A program made the position numbers and the translations under genes. 64,000 bases of DNA from Desulfocucumis palustris (GTDB lineage Bacteria; Bacillota; Desulfotomaculia; Desulfotomaculales; Desulfocucumaceae). Of the stretch, positions 26,501-34,383 are shown piece by piece. How positions within the stretch are numbered: position 1 is the stretch's first letter; the number at the start of each line of letters is the position of its first letter. The stretch is from the NCBI RefSeq assembly GCF_002933875.1, contig NZ_BFAV01000071.1, positions 1-64,000 of the forward strand, written 5' to 3'. The notes beneath the pieces are model-generated. The model saw only the letters and a program-made list of their open reading frames with translations. It had not been told where the DNA came from and made no database searches.

Positions 26501-26820
26501 GGGGCGAAACCCAGACGCCGTTTTATATATCCGTACTGGCTTCATTTATTCAGATATACAGGATAAAGCAGCAGGGCTTCAACAACACCTTGAGGCTGAT
26601 AGTTTTTGACGAGGCCTACAGCAAAATGGACCACCAGAGGATCAGGGAAAGCATAAGGTTAATCAGGGATCTTGAACTGCAGGTGATAATATCCGCGCCG
26701 ACGGAAAAAATTGCCGATATAGCCCCGCTGGTGGATCGCAACCTGTGCATCACCAGGGTGGGCAAAGAGTCCTTCGTAAGGGCCTTTGATCCCAGAAAGG
26801 CCGATGAGGAAGGGGCCTGA
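23473..26820 (+). CDS. jetC: Wadjet-like SMC ATPase JetC
   Basis: 1115-residue SMC/MukB-like ATPase, the motor that extrudes DNA loops. Walker A is GVNASGKST (residues 30-38). Two long coiled-coil arms (about residues 220-330 and 630-870) flank a globular hinge region. The C-terminal head has the signature KKSGGETQTPFY and Walker B LRLIVFDEAYSKMD. The start is TTG at 23473; GGAGG lies about 8 nt upstream, whereas GTG at 23464 directly abuts it. A complete Wadjet operon would continue with jetD, the Toprim-like nuclease subunit. Here a terminator and a Na/Pi cotransporter gene follow instead. Confidence 0.85.
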   Translation: MKLLKKLLLINWHYFRYQLVELDKINFLTGVNASGKSTLIDALQLLLLGDTAGSFFNKAANEKSRRSLRGYLRGEVAENDEEGPVYLRTGNFTSYIAAEFEDTSKSRLFCLGVVFDCHASGDYNHRFFALDHGLPENHFIQRRIPLSFDKLKDLLYEKYGRQNVEFFDSNLRYREVLRGRMGNISEKFFRLFRKAVPFSPIMDIKGFISEFVCDIGGRLDVEDMMENIRYYKQLESEMETVKKRINALGAVSGCYRVYQEERQKLETQRYIIHRGQMEQDLAEIRACRKESARLEAKICKFNDEQLKAEQSIKELEEIKEALLGEKNSSDAAGLERQLKGEKDRLQVQVEIRKKNRDRIKKTLFNTWAVWDSLVRELGEAGVDRPDVSPLLPGLKLVKEVAGGTAGLPGREDLEAICKSMDFFRGELSDAYSALKEEVARISHRAAQLEAEINELEKGAKPYSRQLGGLIEAIAGEIKKSAGLNAPPRVFADLMEIKDEKWRNAIEGYLHTQKFHLLVDPEFFDCALGVYDRLKFQREFYDLGIVDVARIMSRKPAVLPGSLAEEIAATDSFARAYADLLLGRVIKCENAGELRRFETAVTPSGMLYQRFVARQINPARYRQPYIGREALAEQARLKREEWTALKKRLSQLQPRLHLFGRLRELQGLSANDINNLLEWWGTLADLPQLERKLQQCIDRYGSLDLEDPGRVDGKIEETAARIRETNKLRDGLIRERGRAESRLENINGEAIPRLEELCRQKQMEIDRFYSRQWQEEEGEGLFLRETGGKPKLNEIIERYSALAEETAGLEGLRRDELLRLRGDYNRDYKSSLDISQEHNRDWENEAVRLEETRLTAYEAKIKKAREKAQLQFQEDFVSKLRENIETVERQLFELNLALKGVPFGRDRYRFSVTPNRHYRRYYDMIMSDLLIQGHNVFSEEFQSLYRDVVEELFSQIVDTGKGELTPEKRVEMERNLEHFTDFRAYLDFDLIVSDDQGNESRLSRIISKKSGGETQTPFYISVLASFIQIYRIKQQGFNNTLRLIVFDEAYSKMDHQRIRESIRLIRDLELQVIISAPTEKIADIAPLVDRNLCITRVGKESFVRAFDPRKADEEGA

Positions 26821-26921
26821 CGGTTTGGATTTCAGGGGTCTTTCCTTATTATTGCCGGTTGGCCCAGGGCCAGGATCTAATTTACATTTCTTCCGCTGTT
26901 TTTCTGCATTTACAATAAATT

Positions 26922-26945
26922 AACCCCTTTAAGGGGTTCTTTTCC
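26922..26945 (+). terminator. Terminator after jetC
   Basis: AACCCCT and AGGGGTT form a 7-bp stem with a TTA loop, followed by CTTTTCC. It lies about 100 bp past the jetC stop and closes the jetABC unit. Confidence 0.6.
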
Positions 26946-26977
26946 TGTTCCCCGGAAGCCCAAAAAGCCATAGAATA

Positions 26978-26999
26978 TTTGTTAAGAATTTGTTAAGTC
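26978..26999 (+). promoter_or_regulatory. Pho-box-like 11-bp direct repeat
   Basis: TTTGTTAAG occurs twice with an 11-bp period (26978 and 26989), about 105 bp before the phosphate transporter. PhoB/PhoP operators are direct repeats of 11-bp period, so control by a phosphate-responsive regulator is plausible. The repeat could also be chance in AT-rich DNA. Confidence 0.4.
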
Positions 27000-27103
27000 A
27001 TTTATATGAAAATCCTTTTCAAATCGACACAATGTTTGTACAATAGGTTATAAATTGAGAAAAAGTTAACTATCTGGTTGCTATAAGACAACAGGAAGAA
27101 GTG

Positions 27104-28783
27104 GTGGTTATGTGGCATGTGATATTGTTGGGTCTTGTGGGCGGCATGGGGCTGCTTCTTTACGGCATGACCATTATGAGCGAGGGCCTGCAGAAAATAG
27201 CGGGCTCAAAGCTGCGCCAGGTATTGAGCTCTTTGACCCACAACAGGTTTAGCGGCCTTCTGGTGGGATCGCTGGTGACGATTCTCTTCCAGAGCAGCAC
27301 CGCCACCACGGTTATACTGGTGGGTCTTACCAGCGCCGCGGTTATTTCCCTGCGGCAGACCCTGGCTGTGATACTGGGGTCGGATATAGGAACCACCGTA
27401 ACCGCCCAGCTCATTGCCCTGAAGGTTACGGAAATTGCCCTGCCAATTGTTGGTATAGGGGCGACCATAATATTTTTCAGCAAAAGGGATAAATACCGCA
27501 GATACGGCCAGGTGCTGATGGGCTTCGGGCTGATGTTCCTGGGACTGAAAATTATGTCCGAGGTTATGATGCCCCTGAGGGATAATCCATTTTTCCCGCA
27601 AATGATGGCCAATATGAGCAAATTCCCGTTGCTGGCCATGTTTGTGGCGGCCATTTTCACTTTTCTGATCCACAGCAGCGCTGCCGCGGTGGGTATCATC
27701 ATGCTCATGGGCATGCAGCACCTGATTGACCTGCATGCAGCCATATACCTGCTGTTCGGGGCCAATATAGGGACCTCCTTTACCGCCATTCTTTCCAGCC
27801 TGGGCTCCACCCGGGAAGCCCAGCGGGTGGCCGTCGCCCACCTGGTGTTCAAACTGTCCGGGGTGCTGTTGATGCTGCCTTTTGTGGGGCCCTTTGAAAA
27901 ACTGATTGAAAAACTTTCCACTTCCCCCGCTTACCAGGTGGCCAATGTTCATACCATATTTAATATAGCCATAGCCGTTGTTTTCCTGCCCTTTATCCCC
28001 CAGTTCGCCAGGCTGCTGGAGAGAATAGTGCCGGAAAAACAGGGTGAAAAGAAATTCAAACCGCGCTATCTTGACCAGTCTCTCATTAAAACACCGTCAA
28101 TAGCCCTGGGACTGGCAACCAAGGAAATAATAGTGCTGTGGGATTATGTTATGGATATGACAAAAAGCATTGCCGCGATATTTGAGAAAAACGACCTGTC
28201 CCTGCTGCAGCAGGTTAACAAAACCGAGGACAAGGTGGATATTCTATACAGGGAGACCAGCGAGTATTTAACCAGCCTGCTCAGGCAGCCGCTGTCCAGG
28301 CCCGAATTTTTGAAATGCATGGGTTTAATCAATATTGTTAACGACCTTGAGCATATAGGGGATATTATCGAAAAAAACGTTACCTATCTGGCCCAGTGCA
28401 AAATTGACGGGCAGTGCAATTTTTCGGAAGAGGGCTGGGATGAGATATCCATAATGCACAAAAGGGTTTGCGATCTTATGCAGATGGCCAATACATCCCT
28501 GGTGACCAGCAATCGTGAAATGGCCGCGAAGGTAATCAAATTGCAGGTGGAAATAGAAAAAATGGAGCGGCACTTAAGGGTGCTGCATATCCACCGGCTG
28601 CGTATAGGCACCCAGGAGTCGGAAACCTCCAGTTCCACCCACCTGGACCTGATCAACGCCCTGCTGCAGATAAGCGTTCACACAAGGAATATTGCCATGG
28701 AGATCGCCAACGAAAATCTTGAGATGAGCGCCAGCGGGGAGAGGCTGGATATGACGGCAATCGCTTCGGGGTCAGGCTATTAA
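27104..28783 (+). CDS. Na+/phosphate cotransporter with PhoU-like C-terminus
   Basis: Membrane protein of the NptA/PNaS family, about 559 residues. It contains the two inverted QSS-type repeats of the family, FQSSTATTVILVGLTSAAVIS with GSDIGTTVTAQL, and IHSSAAAVGIIMLMGMQ with GANIGTSFTAIL. Hydrophobic helices fill residues 1-300. The C-terminal ~220 residues form PhoU-like helical repeats (DYVMDMTKSIAAIF, LINIVNDLEHIGDIIEKNVTYL). Possible starts are GTG at 27101, GTG at 27104 and ATG at 27110; AGGA is 7 nt before 27104. It probably imports phosphate with sodium. A Pho-box-like repeat lies upstream. Confidence 0.9.
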   Translation: MVMWHVILLGLVGGMGLLLYGMTIMSEGLQKIAGSKLRQVLSSLTHNRFSGLLVGSLVTILFQSSTATTVILVGLTSAAVISLRQTLAVILGSDIGTTVTAQLIALKVTEIALPIVGIGATIIFFSKRDKYRRYGQVLMGFGLMFLGLKIMSEVMMPLRDNPFFPQMMANMSKFPLLAMFVAAIFTFLIHSSAAAVGIIMLMGMQHLIDLHAAIYLLFGANIGTSFTAILSSLGSTREAQRVAVAHLVFKLSGVLLMLPFVGPFEKLIEKLSTSPAYQVANVHTIFNIAIAVVFLPFIPQFARLLERIVPEKQGEKKFKPRYLDQSLIKTPSIALGLATKEIIVLWDYVMDMTKSIAAIFEKNDLSLLQQVNKTEDKVDILYRETSEYLTSLLRQPLSRPEFLKCMGLINIVNDLEHIGDIIEKNVTYLAQCKIDGQCNFSEEGWDEISIMHKRVCDLMQMANTSLVTSNREMAAKVIKLQVEIEKMERHLRVLHIHRLRIGTQESETSSSTHLDLINALLQISVHTRNIAMEIANENLEMSASGERLDMTAIASGSGY

Positions 28784-28852
28784 CTTATTAACTTAATCGT
28801 CCGTCGCTTGGAAATGTTGTGTGGGAGCAGGCTTTAAAGAGCTTAAAATCAA

Positions 28853-28894
28853 AAAGGAAAAAGGAGTGTAGAAGGTTGCACTCCTTTTTCCTTT
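28853..28894. terminator. Bidirectional terminator between convergent genes
   Basis: A 16-bp inverted repeat (arms AAAGGAAAAAGGAGTG and its complement) with a 10-nt loop and A/T tracts on both sides. It lies between the Na/Pi cotransporter and the cyclase/nucleotidyltransferase gene. Confidence 0.85.
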
Positions 28895-28904
28895 AAAAAG
28901 CTCT

Positions 28905-30473
28905 TTATATTTCGTCGATGTGGTTACCGAACAGGGCTTTCCATTTGGTCATGGCGATATTTTTTTGACCCGCGTTGTGATGGGCAATGCCCTGCCTGGC
29001 CAGGTCATAGGAATTGGTCAGGGCGCGGCCGAATATGTTGAACAGCGACGAGTTGGCATAAAGATATTCGTCTATATGGCTTTTGGGCTGAGTTGGGTCC
29101 TTGATAAAGGGTTTGTCGTTCTGACTGAAGTAAGTGTAGGCATACCTGAACCAGCGGTGTACCGACTCAAAGGAAAGATCAAAGCTGGCCTGCCCAAAAA
29201 TCAGGTTGGTAAACATCTCCAGGTGGAGGGAGTTTACAATATTAGCGTGTGTCCTCTGCCATACCTTGATAATCCGCAGGAAAGGCAAAAATTCCGGGCC
29301 GTTTCTTTCCACCGCCTGTTCCATCCACTTTTCCGGCGCGGCGGGGTTGCGGCTTATCCAAAGGTTGCCGATAGGTACCAGCAGATGCCCCCTGTTACCG
29401 TCAAGTACGGCCAGAACCGGCATTATGGAAAACCTAACTCCCTGCAGGGCTACAATAACCCTATTCCTGACAATTTCAATTTTGGAACCCGGGTTCCACT
29501 GGGCAAGGAAGCGTTCCATTTGTTGCAGTATATCGCCAATGGCGGGGAGGGGACTTGCGGCCACGGCTTTCACCGCGATAACGTCAATCTCTTTGAAGGG
29601 TTTTATCATTGTGCCCCTGGCCATGGAACCGCTGATGGAAATCTGGCGTATGTTTAAATCATGGGCATTTTCGAAAATATGGTGAAGATTTTGAAAAGCC
29701 ACTGCGATTGAATTAATGTCCGCCTCCACCAGGGTGCAGTTTCCCAGCATTCCGGCCAGTGCCTCATCCTTTACCAGGTGCCGGTAAGGTAAGGGTAGGG
29801 CAAGGGGGGGAAGATTTATTTTTTCCACGGGCTGTATTTCCAATTTTTGTTTGGCCTGAACGGGATCTGAGGAGTCCAGGTGAATTTCGGACACGGTTTC
29901 AACATCTTCCGCAAAGCCAATATTAATCAAAGCCAGTTCATAAATGGGCACGTTTCCTATACCCTTGAGGTTGCGCACCCCCAGAAAACGGAAAATGATT
30001 TCCTTAAAGTCACCCAGAAAGGGTTTGAGCATATCCAGGGTGGTTTCATCGGTAAGCACCTGGTTGGGCCGGGCCTGGCTGTTCAGCCTGGCGGTCCTGT
30101 CCACGGCCTGCCCATAATAATCAACACCGTTATTTTCGAACCTGGTGGCCATGCCGTGGTTAAATCCCACTTTAGTACGGAAAGCAAGTTCCTGGTCTTG
30201 AATGGTTTTTATAAATTCCAGCGATGCCAGCATAGCTTCCAGAGGCGTGTGGAATACAGCCATTACCGCATCTCCAATATATTTGACGATCCTGCCTTTA
30301 TACCTTTCACAAATGTCCCCTGCCAGTTTATTATGGTTGACGGCAATGGTTATTCCTTCGGATTGCCCCAACTGCCTTTTCAGGGCGGTGGAGTCCACCA
30401 GATCAAAAAAAGCGATGCAGACGGCTTCCAAATCCCCCATTTTTTTATATTGTGAATAAATATTTGAGCTCAA
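28905..30473 (-). CDS. Fusion: class III nucleotide cyclase domain + CD-NTase-like nucleotidyltransferase
   Basis: 522-residue soluble protein with two nucleotide-signalling modules. Residues ~15-185 are a class III adenylate/guanylate-cyclase domain: metal-binding D24 in AFFDLVDST, D68 in VKYIGDAVMAVF, then YYGQAVDRTARLNSQA with R129; the usual Asn of VNxAAR is D125. Residues ~230-500 resemble CD-NTase/OAS-like enzymes: GSMARGT (S283), KEIDVI (E295, D297), LWISRNP, FLRIIKVWQ and NSLHLEMF. The third catalytic Asp expected before the MP motif is S349 and the first is Glu, so this half may be inactive or altered. TTG start with GGAGGG 7 nt upstream. It is a single-gene unit with no adjacent effector. 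Confidence 0.8.
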   Translation of the reverse strand: MSSNIYSQYKKMGDLEAVCIAFFDLVDSTALKRQLGQSEGITIAVNHNKLAGDICERYKGRIVKYIGDAVMAVFHTPLEAMLASLEFIKTIQDQELAFRTKVGFNHGMATRFENNGVDYYGQAVDRTARLNSQARPNQVLTDETTLDMLKPFLGDFKEIIFRFLGVRNLKGIGNVPIYELALINIGFAEDVETVSEIHLDSSDPVQAKQKLEIQPVEKINLPPLALPLPYRHLVKDEALAGMLGNCTLVEADINSIAVAFQNLHHIFENAHDLNIRQISISGSMARGTMIKPFKEIDVIAVKAVAASPLPAIGDILQQMERFLAQWNPGSKIEIVRNRVIVALQGVRFSIMPVLAVLDGNRGHLLVPIGNLWISRNPAAPEKWMEQAVERNGPEFLPFLRIIKVWQRTHANIVNSLHLEMFTNLIFGQASFDLSFESVHRWFRYAYTYFSQNDKPFIKDPTQPKSHIDEYLYANSSLFNIFGRALTNSYDLARQGIAHHNAGQKNIAMTKWKALFGNHIDEI

Positions 30474-30902
30474 GGGTTTTCCCTCCGGGTTCGTGTATGA
30501 TTAAATATATATAATAAATGTTGCATCGAGGCCGGTAAAAAAATCATTACTCCTGTGGATAAAAATATTATACGATAAAAATTATGTCTATTACTACAGG
30601 AATTGGGGATATTCCTCCCCGAATATGCAAAATGGAAGGAATAAATCATATAAGAGGGAGTATTTAAGATGGAATTGGGAAAAACATAGAAAATCAGCCT
30701 TTTTGTGGGGGGATAAAAATTACTTTTGTTTTGAAGACTGCGGCAATATTTTATTGTATATTTACTCCGTTTTAATTTTATTTTCAGCTTGGGATGTAAA
30801 ATTTATTTTAGAGTGAGTGTTCGAAAAAGGCGCCATGGGAATTGGAGTTTCGAGACGGCGAATGCTCATATTTCTTTAAAAGAAGCAGGGAGGTATTGCA
30901 TC
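30474..30902. other. Intergenic region between the cyclase fusion and htrA
   Basis: About 430 bp between divergent genes; it must hold both promoters. The DNA is AT-rich. A 63-codon open frame at 30625-30816 lacks a ribosome site and any recognisable feature, so it is not called. Confidence 0.5.
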
Positions 30903-32045
30903 ATGTCCGATTCAAAAAACAGGAGATCGTATTCAGTTATTGTCCTGGCGGCTTTTGTGCTGGGCATCGTTCTGGCGGGGACGGCCTGTTACCTTGCCCC
31001 CATACAGCCATCACAGGCTGTGGATGAGGGAGGAAACCAGGCTGTTTCCCCGGTGGGCTCGAATATTATAGCCGGTATTGTCGACAAGACAAGCCCGGCG
31101 GTGGTTAAGATAGAAACCACGGCGCAGAGAGCCAGGTCGTACGATCCCTATTTTAACGATCCATTCTTTAAAAACTTTTTCGGGGGGCAGTTTCCCCAGG
31201 GCCAAGCCGAAATAACCCAGGGCATGGGCTCCGGATTTATAATCAGCAAGGACGGTTATATACTTACCAACGAGCACGTTGTGTCCGGGGCAACTAAAAT
31301 TGAAGTGGTTCTTACCCAGGGCAACAAGCGGGTGCCTGCAAAGTTGATGGGTTCCGACACGGAGCTGGACCTGGCGGTTTTGAAGATCGATGCCGGCAGC
31401 AATCTGCCCTTCCTGGAAATGGGGGATTCCGACAAGGTTAAGGTGGGCGACTGGGTAATCGCCATCGGCAACCCTTACGGCCTGGACCACACTGTAACCG
31501 TGGGTGTTATCAGCGCCAAGGGCCGCCCGGTAACCATTCAGAACAGGGATTATAAAAACTTGCTGCAGACCGACGCCTCCATCAACCCCGGAAACAGCGG
31601 CGGCCCCCTGTTGAACATGAAAGGCCAGGTTGTGGGTATCAATACCGCGGTTAACGCCTCCGCCCAGGGTATAGGATTTGCCATACCCACCAGCACGGTT
31701 AATCCGGTTTTAAATATTTTAAAAACCCAGGGTAAAGTATCGCATCCCTGGATAGGGGTGTATATTCAGCCTGTGACCAATGAGATAGCTCAATACCTGA
31801 ATATGGGCAATGCCGAGGGAATACTGGTGAGCGACGTGGTTCAGGGGGGACCGGCGGACAAGGCCGGGCTGACCAGGGGTGACGTAATCCTGGAAATGGA
31901 TAAACAAAAAATAAATACCACCAAGGATCTCACCGACAAAATAGATAATGCCAAGGTTGGTCAGAAACTGCAGCTTATGATATTTAGAAACGGTGAGACC
32001 AGAATTGTTCCGGTGACTGTTGGAGAAAAGGGAGAAGTTGATTAG
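30903..32045 (+). CDS. Trypsin-like serine protease with PDZ domain (HtrA/DegP family)
   Basis: Membrane-anchored quality-control protease of 380 residues. One N-terminal helix (about residues 10-30) anchors it with the protease outside the membrane. The catalytic triad is H125 (TNEHVV), D156 (ELDLAVLKID) and S232 (NPGNSGGPL). A single PDZ domain occupies about residues 275-370 (IGVYIQPVTNEI, VQGGPADKAGLTRGDVILEMD). ATG at 30903 is chosen because GGGAGG lies 8 nt upstream; earlier in-frame codons have no ribosome site. A two-component system follows 70 bp downstream, an arrangement known for HtrA and envelope-stress regulators. Confidence 0.93.
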   Translation: MSDSKNRRSYSVIVLAAFVLGIVLAGTACYLAPIQPSQAVDEGGNQAVSPVGSNIIAGIVDKTSPAVVKIETTAQRARSYDPYFNDPFFKNFFGGQFPQGQAEITQGMGSGFIISKDGYILTNEHVVSGATKIEVVLTQGNKRVPAKLMGSDTELDLAVLKIDAGSNLPFLEMGDSDKVKVGDWVIAIGNPYGLDHTVTVGVISAKGRPVTIQNRDYKNLLQTDASINPGNSGGPLLNMKGQVVGINTAVNASAQGIGFAIPTSTVNPVLNILKTQGKVSHPWIGVYIQPVTNEIAQYLNMGNAEGILVSDVVQGGPADKAGLTRGDVILEMDKQKINTTKDLTDKIDNAKVGQKLQLMIFRNGETRIVPVTVGEKGEVD

Positions 32046-32117
32046 GTTATAATACCCGCCGGTGGCCGGATTATTGCTTCGGCTTGCCGGGGGGTTTTTA
32101 ATAAGGGGCAATAATGT

Positions 32118-32783
32118 ATGATAATAGTGGTAATTGATGACGATCCAAAGATAACGGCGCTTCTGAAAAGGGCGCTTTCCCTGGAGGGCTACACGGTTGA
32201 AACAGCCAACAGCGGTACCGACGGGCTGGCCCTGGTGGGGGAATTGCAGCCCCAGTTGGTGGTACTGGACGTAATGATGCCGGTTACAGACGGCTGGGAG
32301 GTTTGCCGCCGGATCAGGGCCACGGCCGACGTGCCTGTGCTTATGCTGACAGCCAGGGATGAGGTGTCCGACAGGGTAAAGGGGTTGGATTTAGGTGCCG
32401 ATGATTATCTGGTAAAGCCCTTTGCCCTGGAGGAACTTTTGGCCAGGGTAAGGGCCCTGTTAAGGCGCAAGACTCCGGAGAAAACGGACAAAATTTTAAG
32501 CTTTAAAAACCTTATTCTGGACACCGGCGCCAGGGAAGCCAGGCGGGCGGACAGAGCCATTGTGCTTACGGCCAAGGAATACGATCTATTGAGATTGTTC
32601 ATGGAAAATCCCAGGCGGGTTTTGACCAGGGATCTGCTTATGGAAAGAGTGTGGGGCTTTGATTTCAGCGGTGAGTCCAATGTTTTGGAGGTATACATAG
32701 GCATGCTGCGCCAGAAGCTTGAAGAAAGCGGTGAAGACAGGCTCATCCAGACCGTACGGGGAGTGGGCTATGTTTTGAGGTGA
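32118..32783 (+). CDS. OmpR/PhoB-family response regulator
   Basis: 221-residue DNA-binding regulator. The receiver domain has the acidic pocket DDD (7-9), phosphoacceptor D51 (VVLDVMMPVTDGW), the T in LMLTARD and K in DDYLVKPF. A C-terminal winged helix (LTAKEYDLLRLFMENPRRVLTRDLLMERVWGF, IQTVRGVGYVLR) follows. It is paired with the histidine kinase gene 61 bp downstream and lies behind htrA, so envelope or protein-folding stress is a likely input; phosphate is an alternative. AAGGGG stands about 9 nt before the ATG. Confidence 0.93.
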   Translation: MIIVVIDDDPKITALLKRALSLEGYTVETANSGTDGLALVGELQPQLVVLDVMMPVTDGWEVCRRIRATADVPVLMLTARDEVSDRVKGLDLGADDYLVKPFALEELLARVRALLRRKTPEKTDKILSFKNLILDTGAREARRADRAIVLTAKEYDLLRLFMENPRRVLTRDLLMERVWGFDFSGESNVLEVYIGMLRQKLEESGEDRLIQTVRGVGYVLR

Positions 32784-32844
32784 AACCCGTTACGCGTGCT
32801 TAATTAAAGATAGCTTAACAACAGCTTTTATATTGGAGGAATTT

Positions 32845-34266
32845 ATGTCTGTCCGCCTGAAACTGACGTTTTTGTATACCGGTGTATTGGCCCTTACACT
32901 GACCATATTTGCCGGCCTGGTTTATGTCAATATGTCCAGGACCCTGCACAATGAAATAGACCAGAGTATATACACCAAGGCGCTGTCGGTGGTAAAGTCG
33001 ATACAAATACCCTATCCACTGAGGGAAATACTACTCCTTCCCGATGTGGATGTTTTTTCATCTCCGGACACCTATTTGCAGGTAGTGGACGAACAGGGCA
33101 GGCTTGCCGCCCACTCCCGGAATCTGGGCGCCCGGCTGCTGCCCCTCAGTGAAAGCACTTTAAAAAAGGCGCTGACGGGAAAGGGCTTTTATGAAACTGT
33201 CCGTTCCGACAACCTGACCCTGCGCATTTACAACCTTCCTCTGATAGTTAATGGTAAAATGGCCGGGATACTCCAGGTGGGACGGACCCTGTATCAGACG
33301 GACGAGGTCCTGAAACGTCTGAAATTGTTCATGTTCACCATGGGACTGAGCACGGTGGTTATAGCCGGCCTCCTGGGGCTGAGCCTGGCCAGGGTGGCTT
33401 TCCGGCCGGTGGAGAAGATTAGTGAGACGGCTTCCTCCATTCAAAAGGGCAGCGACCTGGAAAGGCGCATTGATTACAGCGGTCCCCGGGACGAACTGGG
33501 GATGCTGGTTTTCACCATTAACGGAATGCTGGAACGCCTGGAAACAGCTTACCGCCGGCTGGAACGCTCCAATGAGGTGCAGCGGCGCTTTGTTGCCGAC
33601 GCCTCCCACGAATTGAGGACCCCACTGACCACCATTCGGGGTAATGCCGAGTTCCTTATTAAAATGAGGGAAAAGGGACAGCCGGAGGAAATGGATGCCC
33701 TGAGGGATATTGTTTCCGAGGCCGAGCGGCTGACCAGGATGGTTGCCGGCCTGCTGACTCTGGCCCGGGCCGACGCGGGCCGGGAATTAGAGACTGTGGG
33801 CACGGACCTGGGCGGCCTGCTGGATGAAGTAGCCCGGGGCGGCCGCCTTCTGGGAGACCATGTCCATTTTGAATACAAGGGTTTTCAGATACCCGGGGAA
33901 CTGACGGCAAAGGTCAATGCCGATTTAATTAAACAGGTGCTTTTTATTATGCTGGACAACGCCTTTAAATACACTCCCCCGGGAGGAACGGTAACCCTCC
34001 GGGCGGAGCGCCGTAAAGGCAAGCCCGGGGAAAAGGATTTAGCTGCCGTCACGGTAAGCGACACAGGCCCGGGAATTCCGGAGGAGGAAAAAGAGAAAAT
34101 ATTCCAGCGCTTTTATCGTGGGGATTGTATAAGATGCTCCAGCGGTTCCGGCCTGGGGCTGTCCATTGCCCGCAGAATCGTGGAACTGCATCAGGGCGGC
34201 ATTGAGTTGCGCACCGGGGTGGGGGAGGGCTCCCACTTTACCGTGCTGCTGCCCCTGGATAATTAA
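32845..34266 (+). CDS. Sensor histidine kinase
   Basis: 473-residue membrane kinase. Helix 1 is at about residues 8-28, an extracytoplasmic sensor loop covers 29-160, helix 2 about 162-182, then HAMP (FRPVEKISETASSIQKGSDLERRI). The dimerisation/phosphoacceptor helix is ADASHELRTPLTTIRG with H255. The ATPase domain has the N-box LDNAFKYTPPGG, G1 VSDTGPGIP, F-box FQRFYR and G2 GSGLGLSIARRIVE. ATG at 32845 follows TTGGAGG at normal spacing. It is the cognate partner of the response regulator just upstream. The sensor loop gives no clue to the signal. Confidence 0.92.
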   Translation: MSVRLKLTFLYTGVLALTLTIFAGLVYVNMSRTLHNEIDQSIYTKALSVVKSIQIPYPLREILLLPDVDVFSSPDTYLQVVDEQGRLAAHSRNLGARLLPLSESTLKKALTGKGFYETVRSDNLTLRIYNLPLIVNGKMAGILQVGRTLYQTDEVLKRLKLFMFTMGLSTVVIAGLLGLSLARVAFRPVEKISETASSIQKGSDLERRIDYSGPRDELGMLVFTINGMLERLETAYRRLERSNEVQRRFVADASHELRTPLTTIRGNAEFLIKMREKGQPEEMDALRDIVSEAERLTRMVAGLLTLARADAGRELETVGTDLGGLLDEVARGGRLLGDHVHFEYKGFQIPGELTAKVNADLIKQVLFIMLDNAFKYTPPGGTVTLRAERRKGKPGEKDLAAVTVSDTGPGIPEEEKEKIFQRFYRGDCIRCSSGSGLGLSIARRIVELHQGGIELRTGVGEGSHFTVLLPLDN

Positions 34267-34319
34267 TTCTGAATGCATTTTTATTCCATTGCTGGTAAGA
34301 ATATTTTTTTAAAAAGGAG

Positions 34320-34348
34320 TTGACAGCTAATATAAGGAAAATTATAAT
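34320..34348 (+). promoter_or_regulatory. Consensus sigma-A promoter of perR
   Basis: TTGACA (34320-34325) and TATAAT (34343-34348) are separated by exactly 17 bp. The -10 element is inside the Per box, so bound PerR would block polymerase. Confidence 0.85.
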
Positions 34349-34356
34349 GATTATAA
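34342..34356 (+). promoter_or_regulatory. Perfect Per box
   Basis: TTATAATGATTATAA matches the 15-bp PerR operator consensus TTATAATnATTATAA at every position. It overlaps the -10 box of the perR promoter, indicating peroxide-relieved autorepression of the cluster that follows. Confidence 0.9.
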
Positions 34357-34383
34357 AATAACAGGAGTTATAAATTTAGAGCT

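Noticed and set aside
27160-27952. Two minus-strand frames of about 250 codons inside the Na/Pi cotransporter
   Set aside because: Antisense to a clear transporter with conserved QSS motifs.
30625-30816. 63-codon frame upstream of htrA
   Set aside because: No ribosome site, no recognisable family, lies in an AT-rich promoter region.
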